Assembly: GCF_964204645.1 (NCBI RefSeq)
Contig: NC_134025.1
Coordinates: 10,173,001 to 10,237,000, forward strand
Direction: 5' to 3'
DNA: 64,000 nt
Source of the DNA: Tubulanus polymorphus
Taxonomy: Eukaryota > Nemertea > Palaeonemertea > Tubulaniformes > Tubulanidae
Part shown: in pieces, positions 22,750 to 33,863 of the stretch
Layout of the letters: every line of letters starts with the position of its first letter
Numbering within the stretch: position 1 is the stretch's first letter
The notes under the pieces: generated by a model
The model's database searches: none
What the model was told of the DNA's origin: nothing
Seen by the model: the letters and a program-made list of their open reading frames with translations, nothing else
Position numbers and translations under genes: made by a program

Positions 22750-22917
22750 TTTATCAAAAATCGATAATGGAACTTACGACAGGATAGGATCTGAAATGCT
22801 ATCTGTAATTGAAAATAGTTTTTCTTTTGTTTACAATTCAATGCGCCGATCTGGTAAAAATGCCGATGGAATTGATCTGGATGAAGACGGTACTGTTATA
22901 AACGCATCTAAGGATTA
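22750..22917 (+). other. Unplaced exon-like open stretch ending in TAG
   Basis: After CTTTAG the plus strand is open for about 55 codons with no ATG near the front. It ends MRRSGKNADGIDLDEDG then TVINASKD and stop. The acidic, protein-like ending suggests a terminal exon. The putative acceptor lies in the end of the adjacent inverted-repeat element, which weakens the case. I do not recognise the protein and found no upstream exon. Confidence 0.3.
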
Positions 22918-23925
22918 GGAAACGACGATATTCTATACGAATATCACACATACCGAACATAGTCGAACCACGGACTCCTCCTGTTTCGCTATTAAAGAGT
23001 CCGCGTTCGTTCGTTAGACAGTATTTGAAAACTCCTAGTCATCATATAAATATATATATGTACAGATCTTTGTTTCATAAAAATGCAGCATTTAAAACAT
23101 ATATGTCGTTTTACGAAAACTCTGCAGCCAGTCCCGGCGTTCAGTACCGGTGTAGTTTACAGTTTCCGACTATGAATAAGACTCGGACAGAACGAACAAT
23201 ATTCTGTCGCTTATTAATGATTTGAGCTACTTCTATTTATTTCGTACTAAACTATCTTTCTGTTTCTAGATAAAAATACCGATTACATTTAGCTTCATTT
23301 ACCAGACATAATATATACGGAACCCAGAATCGATATTCCGATTGCCCTAACGATATTGCCATACGTGAATGTCATCGGAGCTAAGATCAGCATCTACGGT
23401 CAAAGTCCATTATAACGCCATTGCTCACTAATGCTGCCCACAATTTACGGAGAAAAAATTTTTTTAATCCAACTCAAATTCAATGAAAATACCATTCTTA
23501 ATAACTCCGAATTCGTTTTAACGCCACATTTTTCACTTGGTCCCGACAGTGGCATTATAAAGGTCGTTTACCGTATATTGATTTTCTCCGCTTGGAATTA
23601 AGATTTAACATTTCCCGGGGTTCCCCCAAAGCACTTCTTAGATGCTTTGATGAAGGTCCAGTGACCAAAGGAAGACTGATACACAGAATTTCTACAGCTC
23701 TATGCGTGTCTTGTTCCTTTTCGACTGAGTCCACGGTTCAACTTACTGTGCGTCTGGTAAACATTGATTTACGACGTACACGTGTGTGCCGAGAGGCGTT
23801 TAAGGCAGCATTCTTCAAAGCATTACCATCTACTCCATTTACGTCGAACAGATTTTACAGTATATTTCTAGCAGGACACAGTTTTACCCTATGGTAAACC
23901 GCAATTGGTTATTGTTCATCAAATA

Positions 23926-24101
23926 CAGTCAACCCCCGATATACCGCCCTCCTGCATACCACCATCCCCGCCTATCGCCAGGTTTCCTCAATGTACATCT
24001 CTATACAAATACATAGTAAAACACCCCCGATATACCGCCATACTCTCTATACCGCAAAAAACGTTCTGCACCGATGTGGGCGGTATATCGAGGGTTGACT
24101 G
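23926..24101. repeat. TA-flanked CAGTCAACCCCCGATATAC element, copy 1
   Basis: The 176-bp element starts CAGTCAACCCCCGATATACC and ends CGGTATATCGAGGGTTGACTG, with TA on both sides (23924-23925 and 24102-24103). Such ends and a TA target site are typical of pogo/Tigger-type mariner elements. A 177-bp copy in the opposite orientation lies at 49171-49347. No transposase is encoded. Confidence 0.88.
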
Positions 24102-25236
24102 TATCAACACTCTATCCTATGATTCTGTAGCTAGAAAAGCTGATGAAGTGCCAGGCTTACCTTTACAAAACTGATTACAAAATGGGTTTATAGTTATCAT
24201 CATTTTTTTGATTTACACAAAACCCACCGACCCATTCATCTATGACTTCAGTTCCTGAGATTGTTTTTATTTATAAGTCACCACCATGACAGGCAGTTAC
24301 AAAGCTTCGAAAAATACAGCCCTAAACCCTCGCGTGCTCGGATATGTACTATTCTACTCAGTTCCATCTTATATATGTACAGTTCAAATTCGAATCATGT
24401 AAAAGATTACCGCTGCGAAAATACAGAACGAAATTCTTCGATTCAAAACGCGAAAAACACGACGAATTGAGATTGTATAAGTAAATGCAGTCGAATTTGT
24501 GACAAGTCAAAATAAAGCATCGCTCTGAAATAACACAATCCGTGTACATCTGCGTACCAATTTGCCAAACGAATTCAACACTGGGGAATTCATTCATTTC
24601 GTCAAAAAATGTGTCGGTTATTTCACACGACCGCGATCGAATAATATCAGTGGGTAAATTCATCAAAAAGACTTGAAATCAAGTAAAATGGCAACGGACA
24701 ATTCGGGATATATTACGAAATGAGATTCGTTTATCCATTCGGGGATACAGCCGAGAAATTTTAGAGATCAAGTACTAGTAAAACAAAGATCTTGTCTAAT
24801 CCGGCTGAATACAAGCGTTATTAACCTATAATGAATTTGTACACCTAACTACCGAATTAATACCTTGTAAGTGCGTTTACAAATACGTAGATGTCGTAGC
24901 CTCAACGCTTAATAAATTCAGCTGAAGCACGAAAAATCGCAGCTTTATGAACATCAATTGATTGTTAAATTAAAATATCATGATTAATACTTCATATTTT
25001 AAAGCTACATTTTTGATAGTAAATCATAAAAGCACCAAAAGGATCAAAGATCGGATTTATTTCCAACGATTCTACGTATACGTACATTTCAAACTTCAAA
25101 CTAGATTTCTACGGAAACTATAATAACTATCAAATGCGAAAATAACAAGCGAAAGCTAATGCAGCCTTGTTGTCGTGAAAACTAAGGCCTACCCTATCTT
25201 CCAGAGACACATGTATTACCGGTAGCATTCAAACGT

Positions 25237-25584
25237 CAGGGTTCTTATGGGTTGTCCAATTTGATTGTCCATACCTTTCCATACCCAGATTATAAATTTT
25301 CCATACCCCTAAATAACAAAACATCGCCAACCAGAACAGGCAATGTAGGCCCATTGAAAGTAAATAAGTGCCAAATTATCAATACTAATGACAAAATATT
25401 TTCATCTGTATAGTGACAACTCCCTGTTGTAATCAAATCATTAGTAAGACAAAATGCACATAGCCTAGAATTTAAAATAGAAGGACGCGACCATTTTCGG
25501 ATTTTCCACACCCATAGCGAAAAAAAAAAAATTTCCATAAGGACTTGAAAAAATTCCCATTTTCCAAAACCCGTAAGAACCCTG
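25237..25584. repeat. CAGGGTTCTTATGGG inverted-repeat element (hAT-like)
   Basis: Starts CAGGGTTCTTATGGGTT and ends AACCCGTAAGAACCCTG. The flanks AAACGT and AAATGT are similar and may be a decayed target duplication. About 348 bp, with no coding sequence beyond a chance 137-codon minus-strand frame. Confidence 0.82.
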
Positions 25585-26124
25585 AAATGTTCATGACCCA
25601 TGATTCCGAACAAATGACTCAAAATATATACAGTGAAATTTTTGTTTGTATTATCTGAATACTTTTGGGTCCAGGCTTCAAAGAAAAGCTTAGTAGGAGA
25701 CAAATACTAACTGTATAACTACTAATGACTAGATGATGAGCAGTTCAGATTTAGATGGCGCTGACAGTAACATTTTGTAGTATCTGAAGTATCCGCTTCA
25801 GTAGGAAATTACTATCGCTATGCATTCCGAAGTGATTCATATCCTTCCGATACATACGTTCCATCGTCGGATTTCCACATTCGGATAAACCTGTCGAACC
25901 ACAGGACGTAGAAGGTGGGTAGAACGGATTAAAAACCTTCCGAATAAAACACAATTTTGACGACGCGCGATAGATAATGAATAAACAAACTCGCAATCAC
26001 AGGGAGGGATGGCATGTCGCGTAAAGAGAATAACAATCTGCGCGCATTACCACGTGAAAAAGGCCACGAAGTTTTCACGTACGAATGCGGCGGATTCTTC
26101 TCTCAATATAACAAATGCCTATTG

Positions 26125-27766
26125 CTATAGACGCGTGAAGTGTCGTTTCGAGGTCGTATCAGACTGGTTTTGTTGCTGTTGTTGTTCTGGTTGCTGGTGC
26201 TGTTCTTGGTGGTTGATCACCGTCTGTAAAGCGACCGGCGTCAGCCATTCTTTGGGTATCGCACGCTCGATGAACGGTATACACGAACTGACGTAAGCCA
26301 ATCTGTTCACCCAACTCGGCAGCTCTTTACCGCACAAGATCTGAAAATAACATGTTCAACTGGTTATCTTCTATGTGGTATAATGCTTAAATGATTCAGT
26401 GTTCTCCATATGCTGGAAAAATTTGAAGGGACTGCATTCATCACATCAATTATATGAGATCGTGGCTGCTGAAGTGGCGAGGCTTTCGATATCCCTCCGA
26501 AAAATACAGAAAATTAAGCTAAATTCTAGTGTTATCTTCTATTTTTCACATATTTAAGCTCAATAGATTTCAAAGCAATTATCAGCACTGATAGAATATT
26601 GACATCCACTCTGGTAGAGTCAGCAGATATTACATAAGTGGTTGCTGACTTTCAGGGGTGGATGTGAAAAATGAAAGGAGTGGCCACCCCTCTAAAACCT
26701 GATGTGGAGAACAGTAATATCATTAATTTTTCAATGAACGTTATGCATGTAATACATAGGTATGAGCCGGTGCACTTTTATCAGTATGTAGCGTTACAAA
26801 AGTGTCTGTGCTACCCATTTTACCATACAACTGCAACATTGTCACTATTTCCACCCTAAAAGCTCCATTACAAACTGGTTATAACGGTCCAGTAATCACC
26901 GGATGAAAACGGAACTTCTCAAAATACTGACCTGAATTAAGGCCTCTGTGTAGTGGTTACAGTTTTTATTCAGCAGATGATACTGATCGCCACGGAATTC
27001 TTTTCCGAGTTGTTCGATAATGTTTTTCACATCTTCCGGATTAAAATCGGTTTGCCCGATAAAAATGGATGTTCTAAAATGCGACGGAAAAAAATTGATA
27101 TAGAATCTGTAGATCTTCTACTAACTTCTAAGAGCAATGAACTTTACAACTTTTTCAATTCCAATATATAATTATTAGTACTTACTTAAATTTGAAATGT
27201 TCCCCCAAGTCTTCAGCGTCCTTAGGTTCAATCTCAAAAACGCCACTGAACGGAAATGGATGGCCTCCATAAGCATATTCTGCAAGATAATTCATTATAC
27301 TTGTTCAAAACTAAAAGTAACAGGTTTGGAAAAAAATCCTGGTCCCAAGTGTACTGATTTAGGCGTAGTTTTCTGTATAAGTTCAAACATTTCCAATTGC
27401 TTATTTCTCATAATTGAAGTTTTGGGTATTTTGCTCTAAATAAATGTGTTTCAAGCACCTTCAAAAATATTTTCTGTTTAGACAGAGTTTTTAAGGAATC
27501 AATGAGTCGCAGGAATCCTGAGTTACCGGTAGCAAAGTAGGCCTATATCTGGTTACTCTATTATACATACCAGTTCCATAAACTTCAACACCGGAATGAA
27601 AAACACCAAATCCGAGATTAGCTGTGTATTCATTGATCCAGTACTGAAAATTTGACAAAACAAACTTTTGATTAGGATCAATCGAGGTAATTTTGACGTT
27701 ATTAGAATCATTTCTCAAAACGCTCACCATATCATAGACATTCACATAAATCGATTCTCCAGACAT
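26125..27766 (-). CDS. DESI2: Desumoylating isopeptidase 2 homologue (PPPDE peptidase), 187 aa
   Basis: A small cysteine protease of the PPPDE/DeSI family, which in other animals acts on SUMO or ubiquitin conjugates or as a deacylating thioesterase. Exons: 27728-27766, 27571-27643, 27186-27279, 26932-27073 and 26125-26340, all GT/AG and in phase. Catalytic His29 lies in [11 protein letters not shown] and Cys107 in NKNCNHY, at almost the same positions as in human DESI2 (His30, Cys108). Other conserved blocks are [35 protein letters not shown] and PKEWLTP. The C-terminus differs: a Gln-rich tail before HFTRL. The start chosen is [13 protein letters not shown]; an in-frame ATG at 27805 would add 13 residues that are not conserved. 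It is divergent from BCKDHA, with 1,118 bases between the start codons. Confidence 0.96.
26397..26715. repeat. CAGTGTTCTCCATATG element, copy 1
   Basis: Starts CAGTGTTCTCCATATGCTGG and ends GATGTGGAGAACAGT, roughly inverted. The inside (GGTGGATGTGAAAAATGAAA, CAATTATCAGCACTGATAGA) recurs at 54855-55130 and, inverted, at 58145-58417. It lies in the last DESI2 intron. Confidence 0.8.
27310..27520. repeat. Partial CAGGGTCCCTACGA-family element
   Basis: Contains GCTTATTTCTCA, TTTTTAAGGAATCAATGAGT and a terminal AATCCTG, matching 38090-38430 in the same orientation. One end is missing. It lies in a DESI2 intron. Confidence 0.65.
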
Positions 27767-28884
27767 TGCAGATAATCTAGAACTATTGTTGAGACGAAGC
27801 TTCATTGCACATTGACAAACACAAAATAAGTTTATTGATTCGCCATCACATACGGGTACGAATTTGCCCTTTTACCAATAGCGATCTTTTGTCTGACGTT
27901 ATCTTATTTGCTACAAAATATAGAGATAACTAATTATCAAACTGAATTAGAATTCACTGAAGATGGTTAAGCCGTTCACAGTGAATATTTGCCAGTCCGA
28001 ACATGAAGAACATATTCACTTAAATTCAGCTCGTCCCGGGCAAACTTGTGTTTTCATAGTAAATCAACTAGTGGTCAGGACTGGACTAACAAATCAAATG
28101 GACTATAATTTGATCTTATGCATTTTTATCATAGTACTCATTGACTTTTAGGTCAATCAACTTATTCTTCGCTATTTTCGCTACCGTATTATCTTCGCTA
28201 TTAAATAATGGATCTAGACTTCGACTTGGGTTTCAGGTAGTCTGTAAATCGTAAATATTGGAATTGATCAAAGTTTGCCTTGCCTCAGGACTCCATCATA
28301 AAAGGAAAGCCTTTTCTACTACCCTAGGTTTGGCCTCCAACCTTTTCACAATTTTTAAAGTGTCAATGAGACTGTCCTTCCTAGACCTAGCCCTACTGAA
28401 AAAAATACCATACTTTTTTGTCCTAGCTCACTCTGAAATTCACAATTCTTAATTACAAAAGAGTCCGCTAAATCCGTTAAGTAAATCCAAATGTGAAAAT
28501 TCATCAAAATAGACTAAGCCTACCTCATAAAGTATTGAAAGACGTAGATATTTAGGAGAAAAGGTGAATCAACAGCAAAATCAAGCCAGTGCGTACTTTG
28601 GGAAAAACGTCATTTCCGTCTTCACGCGTAACTACTAAATCCGAATATATTATACGGAACGCTGTTAATTTCTTTTTTGATAGTCTTTTCTCAAAAACTG
28701 TATAAAAGAATAAAAGATAATATACATCAGTATTTTACTAATTATAAAATTATCAGAAGTGGAAAATTTGCTATTGTATAGTAAATATTTAGTTTTATTT
28801 CATCAGCCGTTTCAGAACCTTGATAAGTCTTAATTTTCTCCCGGTTTCGATGACGTTTTTCACACACGGTGTAAAGTAGTAAGG
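27767..28884. promoter_or_regulatory. Divergent intergenic region between DESI2 and BCKDHA
   Basis: The 1,118 bases between the two start codons hold no recognisable exon. It must contain both 5' leaders and promoters. No TATA box or CpG-rich core stands out by eye. Confidence 0.5.
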
Positions 28885-31800
28885 ATGGCTGCAGTAGTAG
28901 TGCGAATGAATTGTTTTTCTACTCTCTGTCGAGGTTTTGTTCATTGTCGCAATGCCCCGAAGTCTCTCTTTCGGGTAAGTAAAATGAATGTTATTAATAT
29001 TGTTTATTATATACCGCGCGCAGTGAGCGGACTAAACTGCAATTTGGTCACCTTCCCACCCACTCGCTAGAGACGTGTAGCGGTTCCAAAAAAAGTCAGT
29101 CAAAAAATAACCCAATCAATTGCCAACAACTGGCTTTTTATTGGATGTACCACGAGAGTCACTCCACTCACAGTCCATTGCTACAAACCTTGGGCCCTAG
29201 CATCATGTTGATGTCCCAGAGGTGTTCGATGAAAGTTTTCACTTAGAACCTTAGAGTGTTAGTGGTATATCGCTAACGCTACCCCTGACACTAAGTCGCG
29301 GAAGCCATATAGTGTGATTTTAAATTCTTTTGAATTCAACTCTAATTATATCATCACTTCTCAGCTCTCGTTCAAACAATTTCAAAAAATAAACCATCAT
29401 TGCAAACCTCTGATCTTTCTTGTTCTTACTGTTGTGTTTATTTAGTCATTTTATCATCATATTTTGTGTATGAAACGATTTTTCATGACTTTTCAAATAT
29501 CCACTAGTTGCGCAGAGCGGTATCTATTGTTGTGTCGCTAAGATATTGATTTTTTCATGCGGGTGAGTCTCGCGAGGAACCGTTTTTTAGTACAACAAAA
29601 GCGGTACTAAAATATTTCTAGAGGCAATTTCCAGCCACTTGAACTTCAAATATATTCTTTGGAGTGTAAACAATGAAAAGATTACAACATAAGGTCAGTG
29701 TAGGTAGTTTATTTATTGAAATTGGATGAGTAGTTGCCGAGTACCGAGTGGTTAAAGTGCCAACTGAGCGCCAGTTGGCAATTTCGACGTAAAATAACGA
29801 CTACGTGACTGGGTGGGTGGTTCACGCGAGCTCTTTATTATAGGCACTATACGGAGCTCCGCGAACCGGCCATTCTCAGGACTGGGTGAATGAAAATTGA
29901 GCTTGCCTAATGCCCGCTTACGCCTTGCACACTACTAACCTCTGCTGTATAAAACTGAAAGTTATAAAACAATTATCAGCGATTTCATATATTATCAGAG
30001 GAGGGTTATCCCCTCAAGTGATGCTTGAACCTAATGACTGCGACCGTTTTTTTGCACTCAAGTATTGATTCCTCTGGAGTCGCGCAGTAATAGGGCCTAT
30101 ATCGTATTCCAATCATTATTTCAGCCTGTAACACTCTCCAGTGCAGTCAGACATTCTTCTACAAGTTCATCGTCGCCCATTGAACCGGAAGACCGTCCTG
30201 TATTTCCAGGATCCAGGTCGCAATGGACCGAGAAGTGTAGTTTCATTTTACCAGAGCAGTATGAAGGAATTCCAGTCTACCGGGTCATGGACAAAAAAGG
30301 AAACATCATTGATCCCAGTCAAGATCCTAAGGTAAAAATGTGCATTGGATAGATGAGGTACAACTTAAAATCGTTATAGGACCTAGATGCTTCAAGATCA
30401 AATCAATGTTTTGTACCAGCCTATTTTTCGTAACTAAGGCCTTTCAGGTTACTTGGGGTACAGATTTTTTCATTAGAATAGTGGGAGGACAAATGGAAAA
30501 AATTACTACAGGAAATTAGAGTAAAACCTTCCTTAGCGAATGTATTTATTTTATTTGTTGAAATAGTTTTCGAAAGAATTCGTGATAAAGATGTACGAGT
30601 CTGCCACAATGCTCAATACAATGGATCGTATACTGTACGAATCACAGAGACAAGGTCGCATCTCATTCTACATGACTAACTACGGCGAGGAAGGTACACA
30701 TATCGGATCAGCTGCCGCCCTTAATCCTAAAGATCTTCTATTCGGTCAATATCGAGAAGCGGGTAATTATCTTTTTCGCGTCAATCGACATCGTGTTTTT
30801 CTCTGTGATTCCTGATTAATGGAAGGGGATAGGAGTTTACAGTTAGTTTAGTTTCAGGCGAATTCAAAATAATGCATTTTATGGGTGTTAAATAAACACC
30901 ATTTTTTGTGGAACCGGGTTTGAATATATTTTCATTGTCCGTTGAAATATTATTTTCTGCATTATCCTCTAAATTTATAAACCTACAAATCACACTTGTC
31001 AACACATAGCGAGATTTTACCGGTTCAAACTGCTAAACCTTAGGTGAGAAGGGTTTATTGTAAGATAAATATTTCATGGGCCTAAGTTGTTTTTCGATTT
31101 ATATACTAAGTTTTCAATTTATATACTATGAATTCAATAAGAATTCAATATCCTATGCGCTTCTTGTTTTTGATGAATCATTTGAGATGATTCGTAAGTG
31201 TTGGTTTTGTGAATATTTCCAGGTGTTCTAATGTGGAGAGGTTTCACGTTAGACGATTTCATGAACCAGTGTTACGCGAATGCCAAAGATCGGGGTAAAG
31301 GTCGTCAAATGCCGGTACACTACGGCTCGAAAGATCTAAATTTTGTCACCATATCATCGACATTGGCCACGCAGATGCCTCACGGTACGTATAGCAAATG
31401 CTACTCCTTCTGTTAATGCCTGAAGACTTGCTTTCAAGAAAAAAAAAACATGCGTATTGGTTTAAGAATTTTGATGAAACCGAGAATTTAAGCAAGTCAA
31501 TTTCGATCATCCTGGTACCATTCCTGCTAATCTTAAGCGGACACCACGATTGTGATACATTAATCGATACTCATATATAGATATTGATTAGGAAAATCAT
31601 CAGATTTGATTATGTTTTATCAACCCATGAAGAAGCTATTGATAGATAAATTTATTGTATCTTTTCTATCCAAATAGCGTCTGGAGCGGCGTACGCATTT
31701 AAACGAGCCCAGAATGGTCTTTGCGTTGTCTGCTATTTCGGCGACGGAGCAGCATCGGAAGGCGACGCGCACGCTGCCTTGAACTTTGCCGCAACTCTCG

Positions 31801-33863
31801 AATGTCCAGTCATATTCTTCTGGTAGGTTTAATTCACATAAGATAGGCCTACTGGATATTAACTGTTCTGACAGGTTCCTTCCTTGTCGCAACAACATGT
31901 TGACTGTTCCATACTTCGCAATGAGTATTAACATTGTTCAATGAGGTTGGAACAGAGTTTGCTTCCATTGGCAATAGTAGCAGATGCCAAAATGTGAGAT
32001 ATCACCTACTGGCAACAGCTGCAGACCCAGATATCCTGATTCAAAATTATCATGGCAGAAAACCTTTATTTTAGTATGAGATTTTTCATTAATTTGTGTG
32101 AATAGATTTCATGCCATAGGTAGAAGGCAGTTTCAGAAATTTTAGATGTGTTGTTAATTTTCTTGGAGGTTACGGTAGAAGTGTGTGTGTGTTTGTGGAC
32201 TGATAATGTAGGGAAATATTTGTATTTCAGTCGTAATAATGGCTATGCAATTTCCACACCAGTCAGTGAACAGTATAAAGGTGATGGAATAGGTAAGTAA
32301 AATCATTGCAGTTGCTTTGCCTACAGTGTAATATATACCTGAAGTCATTATCCATGTACAGCAGGATCTGGGGGGACTGTAAATAAATACTACATAGTTG
32401 AGAATTTGGGAAAATTGACAGGTTCGAAAGAATTTTAGAAATCCCTGACTTCCAAAGGGTTAACTGGTACCTACCAAGTAAGGAGGATACACGCAGTGGT
32501 AATCGAAATTTGAATTTATGAAATGTTTTTTTTCAGCGTCTCGTGGACCAGGTTATGGCATGCCTACCATTCGCGTAGATGGCAATGACGTGTTTGCTGT
32601 TTACAATGCGACGAAAGCAGCTCGTGAGATGTCTATTAACGAGTCGAGACCAGTTTTAATCGAAGCTATGACTTATCGGTAAGATTAGTAAGTTGAAGCA
32701 ACGGAATACAGGGGATCTGGATATCTATTTCATTTTAACCAATACAGGTCGTTAAATTTCCGGGTTTTAAATTTCTGATTTAAATTATGTGACTTTAGTT
32801 TGGGATAAAGGACACTGAGCTTAAGCAGCAGTGGATTTTGATGTACCGTAATACTGACTATTTGTTGAATTCCACCTGCGTAAATGAATGTAAAAAATGA
32901 ATTAAAATCAGGATTTCTTATATCCGCGAAACAGACTTTTTTCCTTGGTCCCAAATGATGCCTATCAAATGGAATCTGCTGTGATTCATTTGTCAGGATT
33001 CGTACAGACCATGGAAAACAGGAAAAATCTGGGAATTTCAGAATTCAGGGAATCTGGGCTTCTTCCTTTGAAATCAGGGAAAAGTCGGGAATTGCAGATT
33101 CCAGAGGAATCTTTATGAATACCATTGTTTTGTATATACTCTCATGCATGCTCTAAGTTGTTATTAATGGTTAGCTTCGATGAATACACTACACGGTTAT
33201 TGGTATTTACAGAATTGGCCATCACAGTACGTCGGACGACAGTTCGGCGTATCGATCTGTCGACGAGGTGTCGTATTGGGATAAACACGACCACCCGATA
33301 TCGCGGCTACGCATGTACATGACTAATCAGGGCTGGTGGGATAACGATAAAGAGAAAGTGTGGATGAAAGATTGTCGAGCTAAGGTAAAATCAATCTCTC
33401 CTTTGCTTCCGGTCATGTCATGTAGGTTTACCCTTTTACTGACTTGACCAGTAAACTCAATATTTTCACTCAGTTTGATGTCAAAAACTTTGCGGTCGAT
33501 AAAACGCTCGATTTCTATAACTGCCAGGATAACTACCGTTAGCCTGATCATGATTTAAAAAAAGTAATGTACAGGGTAGATAGGCAGCCAGCCGGGGCAA
33601 CTTTCAAGTTCGGCAGAAATGAGAAACAAGGTATCATCTTTTTAGCCTAAGTAATGAAGTTTCTTACGTCGCATCTCATTCAGGTGATGGAAGCGTTTAG
33701 CCGAGCGGAGAAAAATCTCAAACCGAATCCGGAGTTGTTGTTCACCGACGTTTACAAGAACATGCCGAAACGCGTTCAACAACAAATGAACGAAATGAAA
33801 GAACACGTGAGAATGTACAAAGAACATTATCCTCTGGATAAACATGAGCCGATGTCTTCGTGA
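28885..33863 (+). CDS. BCKDHA: Branched-chain 2-oxoacid dehydrogenase E1 alpha subunit, mitochondrial, 451 aa
   Basis: The thiamine-diphosphate subunit that decarboxylates the 2-oxoacids of leucine, isoleucine and valine in the mitochondrial matrix complex. Exons: 28885-28974, 30125-30331, 30567-30762, 31223-31384, 31678-31822, 32231-32292, 32537-32678, 33213-33384 and 33684-33863, all in phase. Length is close to the human 445. A basic N-terminal targeting peptide is coded by exon 1. The TPP motif runs from GDG (240-242) to NN (269-270). [22 protein letters not shown] and RGPGYG are conserved. The phosphorylation loop [16 protein letters not shown] is intact; Ser340 matches the human site Ser337, targeted by BCKD kinase, so the switch should operate here. 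The donor after exon 1 is GTAAGT. AATAAA at 34539-34544 is one possible poly(A) signal. It is convergent with APMAP. Confidence 0.98.
28975..30124. other. BCKDHA intron 1
   Basis: 1,150 bases with no exon on either strand. It contains a tRNA-like relic at 29730-29805. Confidence 0.6.
29730..29805 (+). other. tRNA-like relic, possibly a SINE head
   Basis: The ends GTAGTTG and CGACTACG could pair like an acceptor stem. ACCGAGTGGTTAAAGTG resembles the A box of serine/leucine tRNAs, and CCAACTG...CAGTTGG forms a perfect stem. There is no proper B box at the right place and the loop is only five bases, so this is not a working tRNA. Confidence 0.3.
33538..33653. repeat. AGGCTAA-family element, right half only (copy 3)
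   Basis: GCCTGATCATGATTTAAAAA to GAGAAACAAGGTATCATCTT and TTTAGCCTAA match the right half of 6175-6393. It ends about 30 bases before the last BCKDHA exon and may supply part of its branch-point region. Confidence 0.75.

Larger units (their letters stand above)
20444..26124. other. Gene-poor stretch between ATG2 and DESI2
   Basis: No full gene is recognised. It contains the ATG2 upstream region, inverted-repeat elements (about 21640-21827, 22531-22749, 23926-24101, 25237-25584) and two unplaced exon-like pieces, 21941-22014 on minus and 22750-22917 on plus. The part nearest 26.1 kb is probably DESI2 3' untranslated sequence. Reading frames of 60-137 codons here have no protein-like composition or lie inside elements. 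Confidence 0.5.

Noticed and set aside
23592-23897. 101-codon plus-strand frame upstream of the first CAGTCAACC element
   Set aside because: There is no recognised domain, no flanking splice sites and no plausible partner exon. Not excluded as a lineage-specific peptide, but unsupported.
25290-25703. 137-codon minus-strand frame
   Set aside because: It lies almost wholly inside the CAGGGTTCTTATGGG inverted-repeat element and has no protein-like features.
25751-25996. 81-codon minus-strand frame after the DESI2 stop
   Set aside because: It follows the DESI2 stop on the same strand and is best explained as 3' untranslated sequence.
26141-26190. CAG/CAA-rich run near the end of DESI2 as a microsatellite artefact
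   Set aside because: It is in frame, coding a Gln-rich tail before the conserved-style C-terminus; a mild low-complexity expansion, not a defect.
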